A stretch of 19,623 bases of DNA, taken from positions 1 to 19,623 of the forward strand of contig VBNP01000081.1 of NCBI GenBank assembly GCA_005877965.1, written 5' to 3'. Both the position numbers and the translations under genes were made by a program. The notes beneath the pieces were generated by a model, which saw nothing but the letters and a program-made list of their open reading frames with translations, searched no databases and was not told the origin of the DNA. Origin of the DNA: Gammaproteobacteria bacterium. GTDB lineage: Bacteria > Pseudomonadota > Gammaproteobacteria > Steroidobacterales > Steroidobacteraceae. Below, in pieces: positions 6,680 through 14,426 of the stretch (positions are counted from its first letter, which is position 1; every line of letters starts with the position of its first letter).

Positions 6680-7504
6680 GTGGCGTGGTTCTACATCGTT
6701 CTGCTGCTCGGCGCACTCGGCGTGGTCGTGCTGCGCATCTATTTCAAGCTGCGCGAAGCGCAGAAGTCGCGCGCCGAGTCCTGGGACGAGCAGATGATCG
6801 GCCGGCTGCGTTCGCAGGGTTATGCGCCGTTCAACGACTACCCGGTGGATTTCTTCCTCGCGCTGCCGGATGAGGCCGCCTGCCAGGCGGCGCGCGCGCG
6901 GCTCGAGCCGGAGTTCCGGGTCGACGCCAAGCCGGTCGGGAACGACCGCGAGCTCGCCTTCAGCCTGCATGCCAGCAAGACCATGCGCCTCCTCGTGCCG
7001 GACGTGCAGGACGTCAGCCGCCGTCTGACGGCGCTCGCCACCGAGTACCACGGGCGTTACGACGGCTGGGCAGCGGGGAAAGCGCGAACCCAGCGCGCGG
7101 GGGCAGGCGCGGCCGGCGCGGCCGCGGCCAGCGCGGGCCAGGTTGAGGTGCGGGCGATCCTCAAGAGCTTTGAGACTCCGGACGAAACTCGCGCTCTCGA
7201 GCACGGCAAGTTCGAGCTGGTGCGCCTGGGCGGAATGACGCTCGGTCGCGCCACCTACCAGCCCGGGTGGAAGTGGTCGACGCACGTAGGCCCTGGCCTG
7301 GGACTGTCGCGCTGTTCGGTGGAGCACGTGGGACTCGTTCTAGCGGGAGTCGCGACCGCAGCGTTCGAGGATGGCACCGTCATCGAACTGCGCGCGGGGC
7401 AGCTTTTCTACATTCCCCCTGTGCCGCATGACAGCTGGGTGGTGGGCGACGAGCCGTACGTGTCGCTGCACTTTCTCGGAGCGGACAAGTACGCGCAAGC
7501 CTGA
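6680..7504 (+). CDS. Membrane-anchored RraB-like domain fused to a cupin domain
   Basis: A 274-residue protein that appears to join two families. Residues 3-21 form one transmembrane segment. Residues about 35-133 resemble RraB (regulator of RNase E activity B), most clearly the closing pattern EYHGRYDGWAAG that matches the RraB C-terminus. Residues 134-154 are an Ala/Gly-rich low-complexity linker. Residues about 155-274 are a single cupin barrel with PGWKWSTHVGP (196-206), SVEHVGLVLAG (213-223), LFYIPPVPHDSWVVGDEPYVSLHFLG (242-267) and candidate metal-binding residues His202, His216 and His250. The same cupin is usually a standalone protein of about 120 residues. The start is GTG at 6680, 22 bases after the crotonase stop. 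An in-frame GTG at 7148-7150 with CAGG just upstream could give a free cupin. Function is not known; RNase E control is only suggested by the domain. Confidence 0.7.
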   Translation: MAWFYIVLLLGALGVVVLRIYFKLREAQKSRAESWDEQMIGRLRSQGYAPFNDYPVDFFLALPDEAACQAARARLEPEFRVDAKPVGNDRELAFSLHASKTMRLLVPDVQDVSRRLTALATEYHGRYDGWAAGKARTQRAGAGAAGAAAASAGQVEVRAILKSFETPDETRALEHGKFELVRLGGMTLGRATYQPGWKWSTHVGPGLGLSRCSVEHVGLVLAGVATAAFEDGTVIELRAGQLFYIPPVPHDSWVVGDEPYVSLHFLGADKYAQA

Positions 7505-7541
7505 GCGGGCGATGGCGGGCGCAGCGCCGGGCGGCTGACCC

Positions 7542-8291
7542 TCAGCGCTTTTCGGTCTGGCGCCTGACGGCCTCGGCGGCGGCGGCGATCGCCTGCGGGT
7601 CGCCGAGATAGCGGCTGGCGCGCGGCTGCAGCTCGGCGTCGAGCTCGTACAGCAACGGCACGCCGGTCGGAATGTTGAGCTCGACGATTTCGCTCTCGGC
7701 GATGCGGTCGAGCATCTTGACCATGGCGCGCAGGCTGTTGCCGTGCGCCACGACCAGCGCAGAGCGGCCCGAGCGCAGCTCGGGCGCGATGCGCGCGTGC
7801 CAGAAGGACAGCACGCGCGCCAGTGTATCCTGCAACGACTCGGTGGCGGGCAGCGCGGAACTGTCGACGCCCGCGTAGCGGGGGTCGAAGCGCGGGTGGC
7901 GCGGATCGTCGCTGCCGAGCGGCGGCGGCGGAATGTCGTAACTGCGGCGCCAGATCTTCACCTGGGCTTCGCCGTGCTGCGCGACCGTCTGTGCCTTGTT
8001 GAGCCCCTGCAGCGCTCCGTAATGGCGCTCGTTCAGCCGCCAGGAGCGTTCCACCGGGATCCACATGCGATCCATCTCATCGAGCATGATCCACAGGGTG
8101 CGGATGGCGCGCTTCAGCACCGAGGTGAACGCCACGTCGACGCCGACATCCTGCGCGAGCAGCTCGCGTCCCGCCTGCGCCGCCTCGGCGCGGCCGGAGG
8201 CCGACAGATCGACGTCGGTCCAGCCGGTGAACAGGTTCTCGACGTTCCAGGTACTCTGGCCGTGGCGGACCAGGATGAGCTTGCCAGGCAT
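7542..8291 (-). CDS. gpmA: 2,3-bisphosphoglycerate-dependent phosphoglycerate mutase
   Basis: A 249-residue enzyme interconverting 3- and 2-phosphoglycerate in glycolysis and gluconeogenesis in the cytoplasm. It carries the histidine-phosphatase motif LVRHGQSTWN with phospho-acceptor His10, the proton donor Glu88 in NERHYGALQG, and the second catalytic histidine His183 in VVAHGNSLRAM. It also has FTGWTDVDLS (21-30) and DDPRHPRFDPRYAG, typical of the cofactor-dependent mutase and absent from shorter phosphatase paralogues. Length matches GpmA. The ATG at 8291 begins one base after the glutamate dehydrogenase stop codon, so the two genes are almost certainly on one transcript. Its 3' end faces the RraB-cupin gene across 37 bases in which I see no clear terminator. 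Confidence 0.95.
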   Translation of the reverse strand: MPGKLILVRHGQSTWNVENLFTGWTDVDLSASGRAEAAQAGRELLAQDVGVDVAFTSVLKRAIRTLWIMLDEMDRMWIPVERSWRLNERHYGALQGLNKAQTVAQHGEAQVKIWRRSYDIPPPPLGSDDPRHPRFDPRYAGVDSSALPATESLQDTLARVLSFWHARIAPELRSGRSALVVAHGNSLRAMVKMLDRIAESEIVELNIPTGVPLLYELDAELQPRASRYLGDPQAIAAAAEAVRRQTEKR

Positions 8292-8292
8292 T

Positions 8293-11019
8293 TCAGTTGG
8301 CGAGCTTGCGCACCGACTCCACCCCGACCGTCAGCGTGGCGAAGTCGCCGGCGCCCGCGGCGCGCATGTCCGCGAGCGTGCGCTGCCAGTGCGCCAGGTC
8401 CTTGCCGGCCGCTTCCACCCAGGCGGTGACGCGCGCCTCGGCGCTGCCGCGGTCCTTGCGTGCCAGCACCCGCTCGGTGAGCCGGCGCTGAACCCGCAGC
8501 GCCGCATCGCGCAGCCCGGTGCGGGCGATCGCCTGCCACGGGCCCTCGACGGTGAGCTTCTCGATGCGCGCGCGCAGCCAGTCAAAGCCGATGCGGGTGC
8601 CGACTTCGAAGTACACGCGGGCGGTCTCGGCGACTCTGACGCGATGCGCGGCGGCGATTTCCACGATGTCGAGCGCGGCGTTGAGCGCTTCGAGGCTGGC
8701 GACGCGCGCCGCGAGCGCGGGCGGCAGGCCCGCCTGGCCGTAGCGCGTGCGGCTTTCGTCAAAGCGCGCGAGCTCGGCCCCGGTGAGCACCTGGGCAATC
8801 TCCGCCTCCAGCTCGTGCACGCCGTCGCGGAACTCGCCCACGGCGGCATCGACCTGCAGAGCGCTGCTGCGCGAGCTGAGCAGCCAGTAGGTCGCGTGCC
8901 GCAGCAGGCGGCTGGTCTGAAATGCGGCCTCGTACTGGAGCTTCGCGGGCACCTTGTTGTCCAGCGCCTCGATGTGCTCCCACACGGCGCGCATCGTGAA
9001 GATCTCGCGCGCCGCCGTATAGGCGCGCGCAATCTGCGCCGGCTCCGCGCCGGTGTCCTCCTGCGCCCGCGGCACGAACGTCGGCCCCATGCGATTGACC
9101 AGGCTGTTGGTGGTGGCGGTGGCGATGATTTCGCGCCGCAGCCGGTGATGGGCGATGGCGCGCGGGAAGCGCTCCCGTACCGCGGCGGGGAAGTAGCGCT
9201 CCAGCTCCGCGGACAGGTAGGGATCCTCCGGCACGTCCGAGGCGAGCAGGTGGTTGTTGAGCCAGAGCTTGCTGTAGGCGAGCAGGATCGCGAGCTCCGG
9301 ACGGGTGAGGCCGACGCCGCTCTTGCGGCGCTCGGCGAGCTCATCGTCGCCGGGCAGAAACTCGAGTGCGCGGTTGAGCTCGCCGGAGCGCTCCAGCGCG
9401 CGGATGAGATGCTGGAATTCCTGCAGGCGTGCCGTGGACTGCAGCTCGAGCGTGCTGAGCGCCTGGCCCTGCAGGTAGTTGTTGCGCAGCACCAGGGAGG
9501 CGACCTCGGAGGTCTGGCGCGCGAGCAGGCGGTTGCGATCGCCGCGCGACAGCTTGCCCTCCGCTACCTGCGGGTTGAGCAGGATCTTGATGTTCACCTC
9601 GACGTCGGAGGTGTTGACGCCGGCGGAGTTGTCGATGAAGTCGGTATTGAGGCGACCCTTGGCGAGCGCGTACTCGACGCGCCCGCGCTGCGTGAGGCCC
9701 AGGTTGCCGCCTTCACCGACCACCCTGGCCCGCAGCTCGCGGCCGTTGATGCGCACCGCGTCGTTGGTGCGGTCGCCGACCTCGGCATTTCTCTCGTCAC
9801 TCGCCTTCACGTAAGTGCCGATGCCGCCGTTCCACAGCAGGTCGACCGGCAGGCGCAGGATGGCGCGGATGATCTCATTCGGCGGGGCGCTCGCGCTCTC
9901 CAGGCCCAGCAGCGCGCGCGCTTCCGGCGCCAGCGCGATCGATTTCGCCGCCCGCGGGAAGATGCCGCCGCCGCGGGAGAGTTTCCTGCGGTCGTAGTCG
10001 TCCCAGCTCGAGCGCGGCAGCGCGAACAGGCGGGCGCGCTCGGCGAAACTCAGCGCGGGTTGCGGGTCCGGATCGATGAAGATATGACGGTGATCGAAGG
10101 CGGCCTGCAGGCGGATGTGTCGCGATAGCAGCATGCCGTTGCCGAACACGTCTCCGGACATGTCGCCGATGCCGGCGACGCTGAAGTCCTGCTTCTGCGT
10201 GTCGAGGTCCATCTCGCGGAAGTGCCGCTTGACGCACTCCCAGGCACCGCGCGCGGTGATGGCCATTTTCTTGTGGTCATAGCCGGCGGAGCCGCCGGAG
10301 GCGAACGCGTCCCCGAGCCAGAAGCCGTATTCGGTGGCGATGGCGTTGGCGATGTCGGAGAAGGTGGCGGTGCCCTTGTCGGCCGCGACCACCAGATAGG
10401 CGTCATCGCCGTCGTGGCGCACGAGCTGCGCCGGCGGCACGATGCGCCCGGCGACGATGTTGTCGGTGAGGTCGAGGAGACCGCGGATGAAGGTCTGGTA
10501 GCAGGCCACCACCTCCGCCTGCACCTCCTCGCGCGTGCCGGCCGGCAGGCGCTTGGCGACGAAGCCGCCCTTGGCGCCGACCGGGACGATGAGCGTGTTC
10601 TTGACGTTCTGCGCCTTCATGAGGCCGAGAACCTCGGTGCGGAAGTCCTCGCGCCGGTCCGACCAGCGCAGGCCGCCGCGCGCGACGTAGCCCATGCGCA
10701 GGTGCACGCCCTCGACGCGCGGGCTATAGACGAAGATCTCGAATTTCGGCCGCGGCAGCGGCAGGTCCGGAATCTTCGCCGGGTCGAACTTGAAGGACAG
10801 GTAGCTCTTTGGCTGGCCGTCCGCGCCCGGCTGATAGAAGCTGGTGCGCAGCGTCGCCTCCACCAGGGTCAGGTAGGCGCGCAGGATGCGGTCGTCATCG
10901 AGGCTGCTGACCGCATCGAGTCCGGAGCGGATCTGCGCGACCAGATTCGTGGCATTGCGTTCGCCGCCGCGGTGGCTGCGGGAGGCCGCCGGCTCGAAGC
11001 GCGTCTGGAACAGGCGCAC
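8293..11019 (-). CDS. NAD-glutamate dehydrogenase, catalytic C-terminal fragment
   Basis: This is the third frame, 908 residues from a GTG at 11019; homology already starts at NLVRLFQTRFEPAA just upstream. It contains the whole catalytic core: VARGGLRWSDRREDFRTEVLGLMKAQNVKNTLIVPVGAKGGFV with the substrate-binding lysines, the dinucleotide-binding part around FSVAGIGDMSGDVFGNGMLLS, VVGEGGNLGLTQRGRVEYA, NSAGVNTSDVEVNIKILLN and the long helical C-terminus. No further break is seen inside it. Because the family's N-terminal half contributes assembly and regulation, it is unclear whether this piece alone would be active. It ends one base before gpmA. Confidence 0.8.
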   Translation of the reverse strand: MRLFQTRFEPAASRSHRGGERNATNLVAQIRSGLDAVSSLDDDRILRAYLTLVEATLRTSFYQPGADGQPKSYLSFKFDPAKIPDLPLPRPKFEIFVYSPRVEGVHLRMGYVARGGLRWSDRREDFRTEVLGLMKAQNVKNTLIVPVGAKGGFVAKRLPAGTREEVQAEVVACYQTFIRGLLDLTDNIVAGRIVPPAQLVRHDGDDAYLVVAADKGTATFSDIANAIATEYGFWLGDAFASGGSAGYDHKKMAITARGAWECVKRHFREMDLDTQKQDFSVAGIGDMSGDVFGNGMLLSRHIRLQAAFDHRHIFIDPDPQPALSFAERARLFALPRSSWDDYDRRKLSRGGGIFPRAAKSIALAPEARALLGLESASAPPNEIIRAILRLPVDLLWNGGIGTYVKASDERNAEVGDRTNDAVRINGRELRARVVGEGGNLGLTQRGRVEYALAKGRLNTDFIDNSAGVNTSDVEVNIKILLNPQVAEGKLSRGDRNRLLARQTSEVASLVLRNNYLQGQALSTLELQSTARLQEFQHLIRALERSGELNRALEFLPGDDELAERRKSGVGLTRPELAILLAYSKLWLNNHLLASDVPEDPYLSAELERYFPAAVRERFPRAIAHHRLRREIIATATTNSLVNRMGPTFVPRAQEDTGAEPAQIARAYTAAREIFTMRAVWEHIEALDNKVPAKLQYEAAFQTSRLLRHATYWLLSSRSSALQVDAAVGEFRDGVHELEAEIAQVLTGAELARFDESRTRYGQAGLPPALAARVASLEALNAALDIVEIAAAHRVRVAETARVYFEVGTRIGFDWLRARIEKLTVEGPWQAIARTGLRDAALRVQRRLTERVLARKDRGSAEARVTAWVEAAGKDLAHWQRTLADMRAAGAGDFATLTVGVESVRKLAN

Positions 11020-12442
11020 CAGGTTCCTGGTACGCCTGGCTGAAGGGCACGCCGGTCTGCAGCAGGTAGCGGCAGTAGGCGCGCAGCATCACGATCTGGC
11101 GCACGCTCAACTCGGCGCCTAGCAGCAGGCGGTTGAAGCCGTCGTTCTCCACCGCGCCGCTCCAGGCGGCGGCGAAGGCCTCGCGGAAGTTGCCCTCGAT
11201 GCGCGCGATGTCCACGATGAGCCCGTCGCGCTGCTCGAGCTCGAAGTCCTGGATCCAGGCCGCGCCGCCCTCCGGCCACGCGAGCTCGTAGGGGCGCTCG
11301 GAGATCACGCGCAGCCCGAAATTCTCGAGCATCGGCAGCACATCCGAGATCGGCACCGGATCGCCGAGCTTGACGATCTTCAGATGCACCCGCTGCGGCG
11401 CCTGGCCCGCGGGGCGATGCAGGTTCAGCTGCAGCGCCTGCGGCTGCCGGCGCAGCGCCTCGAGATCCTCGAGATCCCCGAGCACCTCGCCCGGGGCCAC
11501 ATCCTCCTGGTAGGCGAGCGGGAACGCGTGGCCGTAGCGGCCCGCGAGCGCCAGTCCCTCGGCTTCGCCGCGGCGCTCGGTCAGCAGCTCCCGCAGCCGG
11601 TCCGCCCACGTCAGGGCCGCTTCCGCGATGCGCCGCTCGATCGCGGGGAAGTCGGCATGATGCCGCTGGCCCGGGTCGGTGCGCACCACGACGTGCAGGC
11701 GCGCGTGGCTCGAGCCGGAGAGCTGCGCGTGGCTCTCCACGCTGGTGCCGGCGAAGCCGGCACGCGCGATCTGCTCGATGCGCTGGCGCACCTCGGTGTT
11801 GTAGCGATCGCGCGGCACATACACCAGGCAGGAGTAGAAACGGTGATAGGGGTCGCGGCGCACCAGCAGCCGCACCGTGCGGCGCTCGTACAGGTTGACC
11901 ACCCCGCGCACGATGCGGACGAGATCCGCGACCCCGGCCTGAAAGAGCTCGTCGCGCGGATAGGTCTCCAGCACGTTCAGCACCGCCTTGCCGTCGTGGC
12001 CGCCCGGGTCGAGGCCGAAGTGCTCGATGACGCGCTCGACTTTGCGGCGCAGCACCGGAATATCCCGCGGGCTGCCGTGATAGGCGGTCGAGGTCCAAAG
12101 TCCCAGGAAGCGGTGCTCGCCGTCGACCCGCCCACGACGATCGAAGATCTTGACGCCGACGTAATCGAGCAGCTCGCCGCGGTGCACGGTCGCGGTCGAG
12201 TTCGCCTTGGTCACGACCAGCAGCTCCGGCTCGCGCGCGCGCGCGCGCACGTCCCCGCGCAGGGTCGTGACGGTCGCACGCCGACCCTGCCGGCGCGCGC
12301 TGCTGAGGATGCCGAGACCGGAGCGCGCGTCGGGCACCAGGCGGTCCTCGGAGCGGCCGCGCTCGAGCCGGTAGCGACGGTAGCCGAGGAACACGAAGTG
12401 CCGGCCTTCCATCCAGTCGAGCAGGTGGCTCGCCTCGCTCAC
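10895..12442 (-). CDS. NAD-glutamate dehydrogenase, middle fragment
   Basis: This is the second frame, 515 residues from a GTG at 12442. Homology begins upstream of that GTG, in the codons reading PPPLPAAEVSEASHLLDW, and continues through HFVFLGYRRYRL, the regulatory middle part (YHRFYSCLVYVPRDRYNTEVRQ) and IEGNFREAFAAAWSG to RYLLQTGVPFSQAYQ near 11027. The last 40 or so residues, beginning EPGAPVPDAL, are the result of a frame change and overlap the third fragment. The start at GTG is simply the first available start codon, not the natural N-terminus of a protein. Confidence 0.75.
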   Translation of the reverse strand: MSEASHLLDWMEGRHFVFLGYRRYRLERGRSEDRLVPDARSGLGILSSARRQGRRATVTTLRGDVRARAREPELLVVTKANSTATVHRGELLDYVGVKIFDRRGRVDGEHRFLGLWTSTAYHGSPRDIPVLRRKVERVIEHFGLDPGGHDGKAVLNVLETYPRDELFQAGVADLVRIVRGVVNLYERRTVRLLVRRDPYHRFYSCLVYVPRDRYNTEVRQRIEQIARAGFAGTSVESHAQLSGSSHARLHVVVRTDPGQRHHADFPAIERRIAEAALTWADRLRELLTERRGEAEGLALAGRYGHAFPLAYQEDVAPGEVLGDLEDLEALRRQPQALQLNLHRPAGQAPQRVHLKIVKLGDPVPISDVLPMLENFGLRVISERPYELAWPEGGAAWIQDFELEQRDGLIVDIARIEGNFREAFAAAWSGAVENDGFNRLLLGAELSVRQIVMLRAYCRYLLQTGVPFSQAYQEPGAPVPDALRAGGLPQPPRRRTQCHESGRADPLRTRCGQQPR

Positions 12443-13068
12443 CTCGGCGGCCGGCAGCGGCGGGGGCTCGCCGTCCAGTCGCTGACCGCGAAGCGCACGT
12501 CGGCGAGGGTCACTTCCAGATCGCGCTGCAGCCGCTCGATCTGCGCCGGGTCACTGACGCGGTCGATTTCGTAGAGTTGCCAGGACTCGGGGTGCGCGGC
12601 CTGGGCGCCGTTGGCGCCGATATCAATGAGATGCCCGCGGCGGTCGCGGCGCACCTGCAGCACCGGGTGCACGATCAGGTGCACAGCGAGCTCGGCGCGG
12701 CTGAAGGCCATGCCGAGCGAGTCCACCAGGAACGGCATGTCGTCGGTGACCGTGACCACCAGGGTATGAGCTGACTCGAAGCCGTCGCGCTGCGCATCGG
12801 GGTTGAACACCCGCACCAGCGAACGGCCGGGGGCGCGCCGCGCGGCGAACGCCAGGTGTGCGAGCGCCGCCCCGGCGAGATGCCGCGGCGCGCGCTCGGC
12901 GAGGTCCTCTTCCGCCACACCGTGGAAGTAGGCGCGCAGGAAGCGCTGCGGCAGTTCGTTGCGGCCGCCGCTGCCGCAGGCGCGCGCGATGCGCTCGATC
13001 AGCGCGACGCGCGCGGCGGGGATGCTGCGGAGCAGCCGGCTTTCATCGACAGCAACTGGCGCGTGCAT
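12439..13068 (-). CDS. NAD-glutamate dehydrogenase, N-terminal fragment
   Basis: This is the first of three frames, about 209 residues from the ATG at 13068. It carries the N-terminal regulatory part of the large glutamate dehydrogenase, including SLVRVFNPDAQRDGFES, TDDMPFLVDSLGMAFSR and the segment ending LEVTLADVRFAVSDW. Homology ends at about SDW; the following TASPRRCRPPR and the TGA at 12439-12441 are read out of frame. The stop overlaps a GTG that opens the next fragment (GTGA), so translational re-initiation is conceivable but unproven. Confidence 0.75.
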   Translation of the reverse strand: MHAPVAVDESRLLRSIPAARVALIERIARACGSGGRNELPQRFLRAYFHGVAEEDLAERAPRHLAGAALAHLAFAARRAPGRSLVRVFNPDAQRDGFESAHTLVVTVTDDMPFLVDSLGMAFSRAELAVHLIVHPVLQVRRDRRGHLIDIGANGAQAAHPESWQLYEIDRVSDPAQIERLQRDLEVTLADVRFAVSDWTASPRRCRPPR

Positions 13069-13167
13069 GCCCAATCATCCTGGTGGGAAAGCGGCGGTGC
13101 CGTGTGCGCGTGGCCGATTTCATGGCCGCGAGGGCCGGCCGCAGGTCCCGCAGTGTTGCGGCGCGCG

Positions 13168-13173
13168 ATTATA
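13168..13173 (-). promoter_or_regulatory. Candidate -10 element of the glutamate dehydrogenase-gpmA operon
   Basis: On the minus strand the hexamer is a perfect TATAAT, standing out in GC-rich DNA, about 100 bases upstream of the ATG at 13068. The position 17 bases further upstream (13191-13196) reads GCGGGG, unlike TTGACA, and is an arm of a palindrome. A promoter lacking a -35 and needing an activator, or a chance match, are both possible. Confidence 0.45.
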
Positions 13174-13190
13174 CCTTGTCGCGGCTGACA

Positions 13191-13232
13191 CCCCGCGAGC
13201 GGGGCCGCGGGCTGCCGCGGCCGGGTGCCCGG
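13191..13232. repeat. Three abutting perfect inverted repeats between divergent promoters
   Basis: Three perfect palindromic units follow each other with one- or two-base overlaps. CCCCGC-GA-GCGGGG lies at 13191-13204. At 13203-13222 there is an 8-base arm GGCCGCGG with spacer GCTG and its exact complement. CCGGG-TG-CCCGG lies at 13221-13232. A fourth, GCCCG-GTGCG-CGGGC (13227-13241), overlaps the third. The block fills the interval between the two expected -35 positions of the divergent glutamate dehydrogenase and HPPD promoters. It could be an operator, a structured leader or a cruciform; chance is less easy to exclude than usual because the DNA is so GC-rich. Confidence 0.6.
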
Positions 13233-13244
13233 TGCGCGGGCGGC

Positions 13245-13250
13245 TATAAT
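13245..13250 (+). promoter_or_regulatory. Candidate -10 element of the HPPD gene
   Basis: A perfect TATAAT lies 51 bases before the ATG at 13301, giving a leader of about 44 bases. The 17-base-spaced upstream hexamer (13222-13227) reads CGGGTG, not a -35 box, and falls within a palindrome. Confidence 0.5.
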
Positions 13251-13300
13251 CATCGCCCCCGCGCCAGCCGCGCGTCGCTGCTGCACCGAAGGTGAAGCCC

Positions 13301-14365
13301 ATGAGCGAGCTGCACGACAACCCGATGGGCACGGATGGCTTCGAATTCGTCGAGTACACCGCGCCGGATCCGCAGCTGCTGCGCACGCTGTTCGAACGGC
13401 TGGGGTTCCCGGTGGTCGCGCGCCATCGCGCCAAGAACGTCACGCTGCACCGCCAGGGTGAGATCAACTTCATCATCAACGCGGAAGCTCAGTCCTTCGC
13501 ACAGGCCTTTGCGCGCGTGCATGGTCCCTCGGCGTGCGCCATGGCGTTTCGGGTGCGCGACGCGGCCGCGGCGTTTCGCCGGGCGCTGCAACTGGGGGCC
13601 AAACCCGGACCGCAGAGCGCAGGCCCCATGGAGCTCAACATCCCCTGCATCGAGGGCATCGGCGGCTCACTCATCTACCTGGTCGACCTGTACGGCGAAC
13701 GCTCGATCTATGACGTGGATTTTCGCCCCGTGGCGGGCGGCGCGGCAGGAGGCGCGTCGGCCGAAGGAGCCGGACTCACCCTGATCGACCATCTGACGCA
13801 CAACGTCGGCCGCGGGCGCATGGACGTCTGGGCCGGCTTCTACCAGAAGCTGTTCAATTTCCGCGAGATCCGCTACTTCGATATCGAAGGCAAGCGCACC
13901 GGGCTCCTGTCGCGCGCCATGACGAGTCCGTGCGGCAAGATCCGCATCCCGATCAACGAGTCACAGGACGACAAGAGCCAGATCGAGGAATACCTGCGCG
14001 AGTATCACGGCGAAGGCATCCAGCACATTGCCCTCGCCACCGGCGACATCTACCGCACGGTGGACGTGCTGCGACGGCACGGAGTTGCCTTCCAGGACAC
14101 GCCCGACACCTATTATGAGAACCTCGCCGCCCGCGTGCCCGGCCATCGGGAATCGCTGGCCGAGCTTCGCAGCCGCCGCATCCTGATCGATGGCAATCCC
14201 GAGAAGGGCGAGGGCCTGCTGCTGCAGATCTTCACGCAGAACGTCATCGGTCCGATCTTCTTCGAGATCATCCAGAGGAAAGGCAACGAGGGGTTCGGTG
14301 AGGGCAACTTCCGCGCCCTGTTCGAGTCCATCGAGCAGGACCAGATCCGGCGCGGCGTGATCTGA
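13301..14365 (+). CDS. hppD: 4-hydroxyphenylpyruvate dioxygenase
   Basis: A 354-residue non-haem Fe(II) dioxygenase that converts 4-hydroxyphenylpyruvate to homogentisate in tyrosine catabolism; homogentisate can also feed pyomelanin or tocopherol-type products. It has the two-domain vicinal-oxygen-chelate fold. Iron ligands are visible as His164 in LIDHLTHNV, His242 in IQHIALAT and Glu322 in FFEIIQRKG. SLAELRSRRILIDG and the C-terminal GFGEGNFRALFESIEQDQIRRG are family signatures, and the length is normal. A GTG at 13292 is in frame, but GAAGG (13288-13292) is better placed, eight bases from the ATG at 13301, which fits MSELHDNPMGTDGFEFVEY as the natural N-terminus. It is divergent from glutamate dehydrogenase, and 61 bases separate it from the downstream hydrolase. 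No homogentisate dioxygenase gene is in the window. Confidence 0.96.
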   Translation: MSELHDNPMGTDGFEFVEYTAPDPQLLRTLFERLGFPVVARHRAKNVTLHRQGEINFIINAEAQSFAQAFARVHGPSACAMAFRVRDAAAAFRRALQLGAKPGPQSAGPMELNIPCIEGIGGSLIYLVDLYGERSIYDVDFRPVAGGAAGGASAEGAGLTLIDHLTHNVGRGRMDVWAGFYQKLFNFREIRYFDIEGKRTGLLSRAMTSPCGKIRIPINESQDDKSQIEEYLREYHGEGIQHIALATGDIYRTVDVLRRHGVAFQDTPDTYYENLAARVPGHRESLAELRSRRILIDGNPEKGEGLLLQIFTQNVIGPIFFEIIQRKGNEGFGEGNFRALFESIEQDQIRRGVI

Positions 14366-14426
14366 GACCCCTGAGCGGCGCGGACTGAAGATCTCCCCGC
14401 CAGCCAGGAATGGGAGGAGCACGAAC

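Larger units (their letters stand above)
8293..13068 (-). pseudogene. gdhB: NAD-dependent glutamate dehydrogenase (large type), broken by two lesions
   Basis: The whole region encodes one large NAD-specific glutamate dehydrogenase (about 1600 residues, the class of Pseudomonas GdhB), which deaminates glutamate to 2-oxoglutarate and ammonium with NAD. The reading frame changes twice, near 12439-12480 and near 11018-11032, so three overlapping frames are needed to cover it. At each junction the residues on the two sides adjoin with fewer residues than I recall for the family (about 17-20 and about 12 missing), so these look like small deletions rather than single-base slips. The outer parts are well conserved, including the C-terminus. 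The gene is either recently inactivated, translated as fragments, or misassembled. The ATG at 13068 is preferred over TTG at 13074 because AGGA lies nine bases upstream of it. gpmA follows after one base. Confidence 0.8.

Noticed and set aside
8065..10128. 687-codon open frame on the plus strand opposite glutamate dehydrogenase
   Set aside because: No recognisable domain. It mirrors the codons of the real gene; long antisense frames are expected where GC is so high that stop codons are rare.
12237..12250. Alternating GCGC run, considered as a repeat or Z-DNA tract
   Set aside because: It is a short stretch encoding Arg-Ala repeats within glutamate dehydrogenase and is common in this GC-rich sequence.
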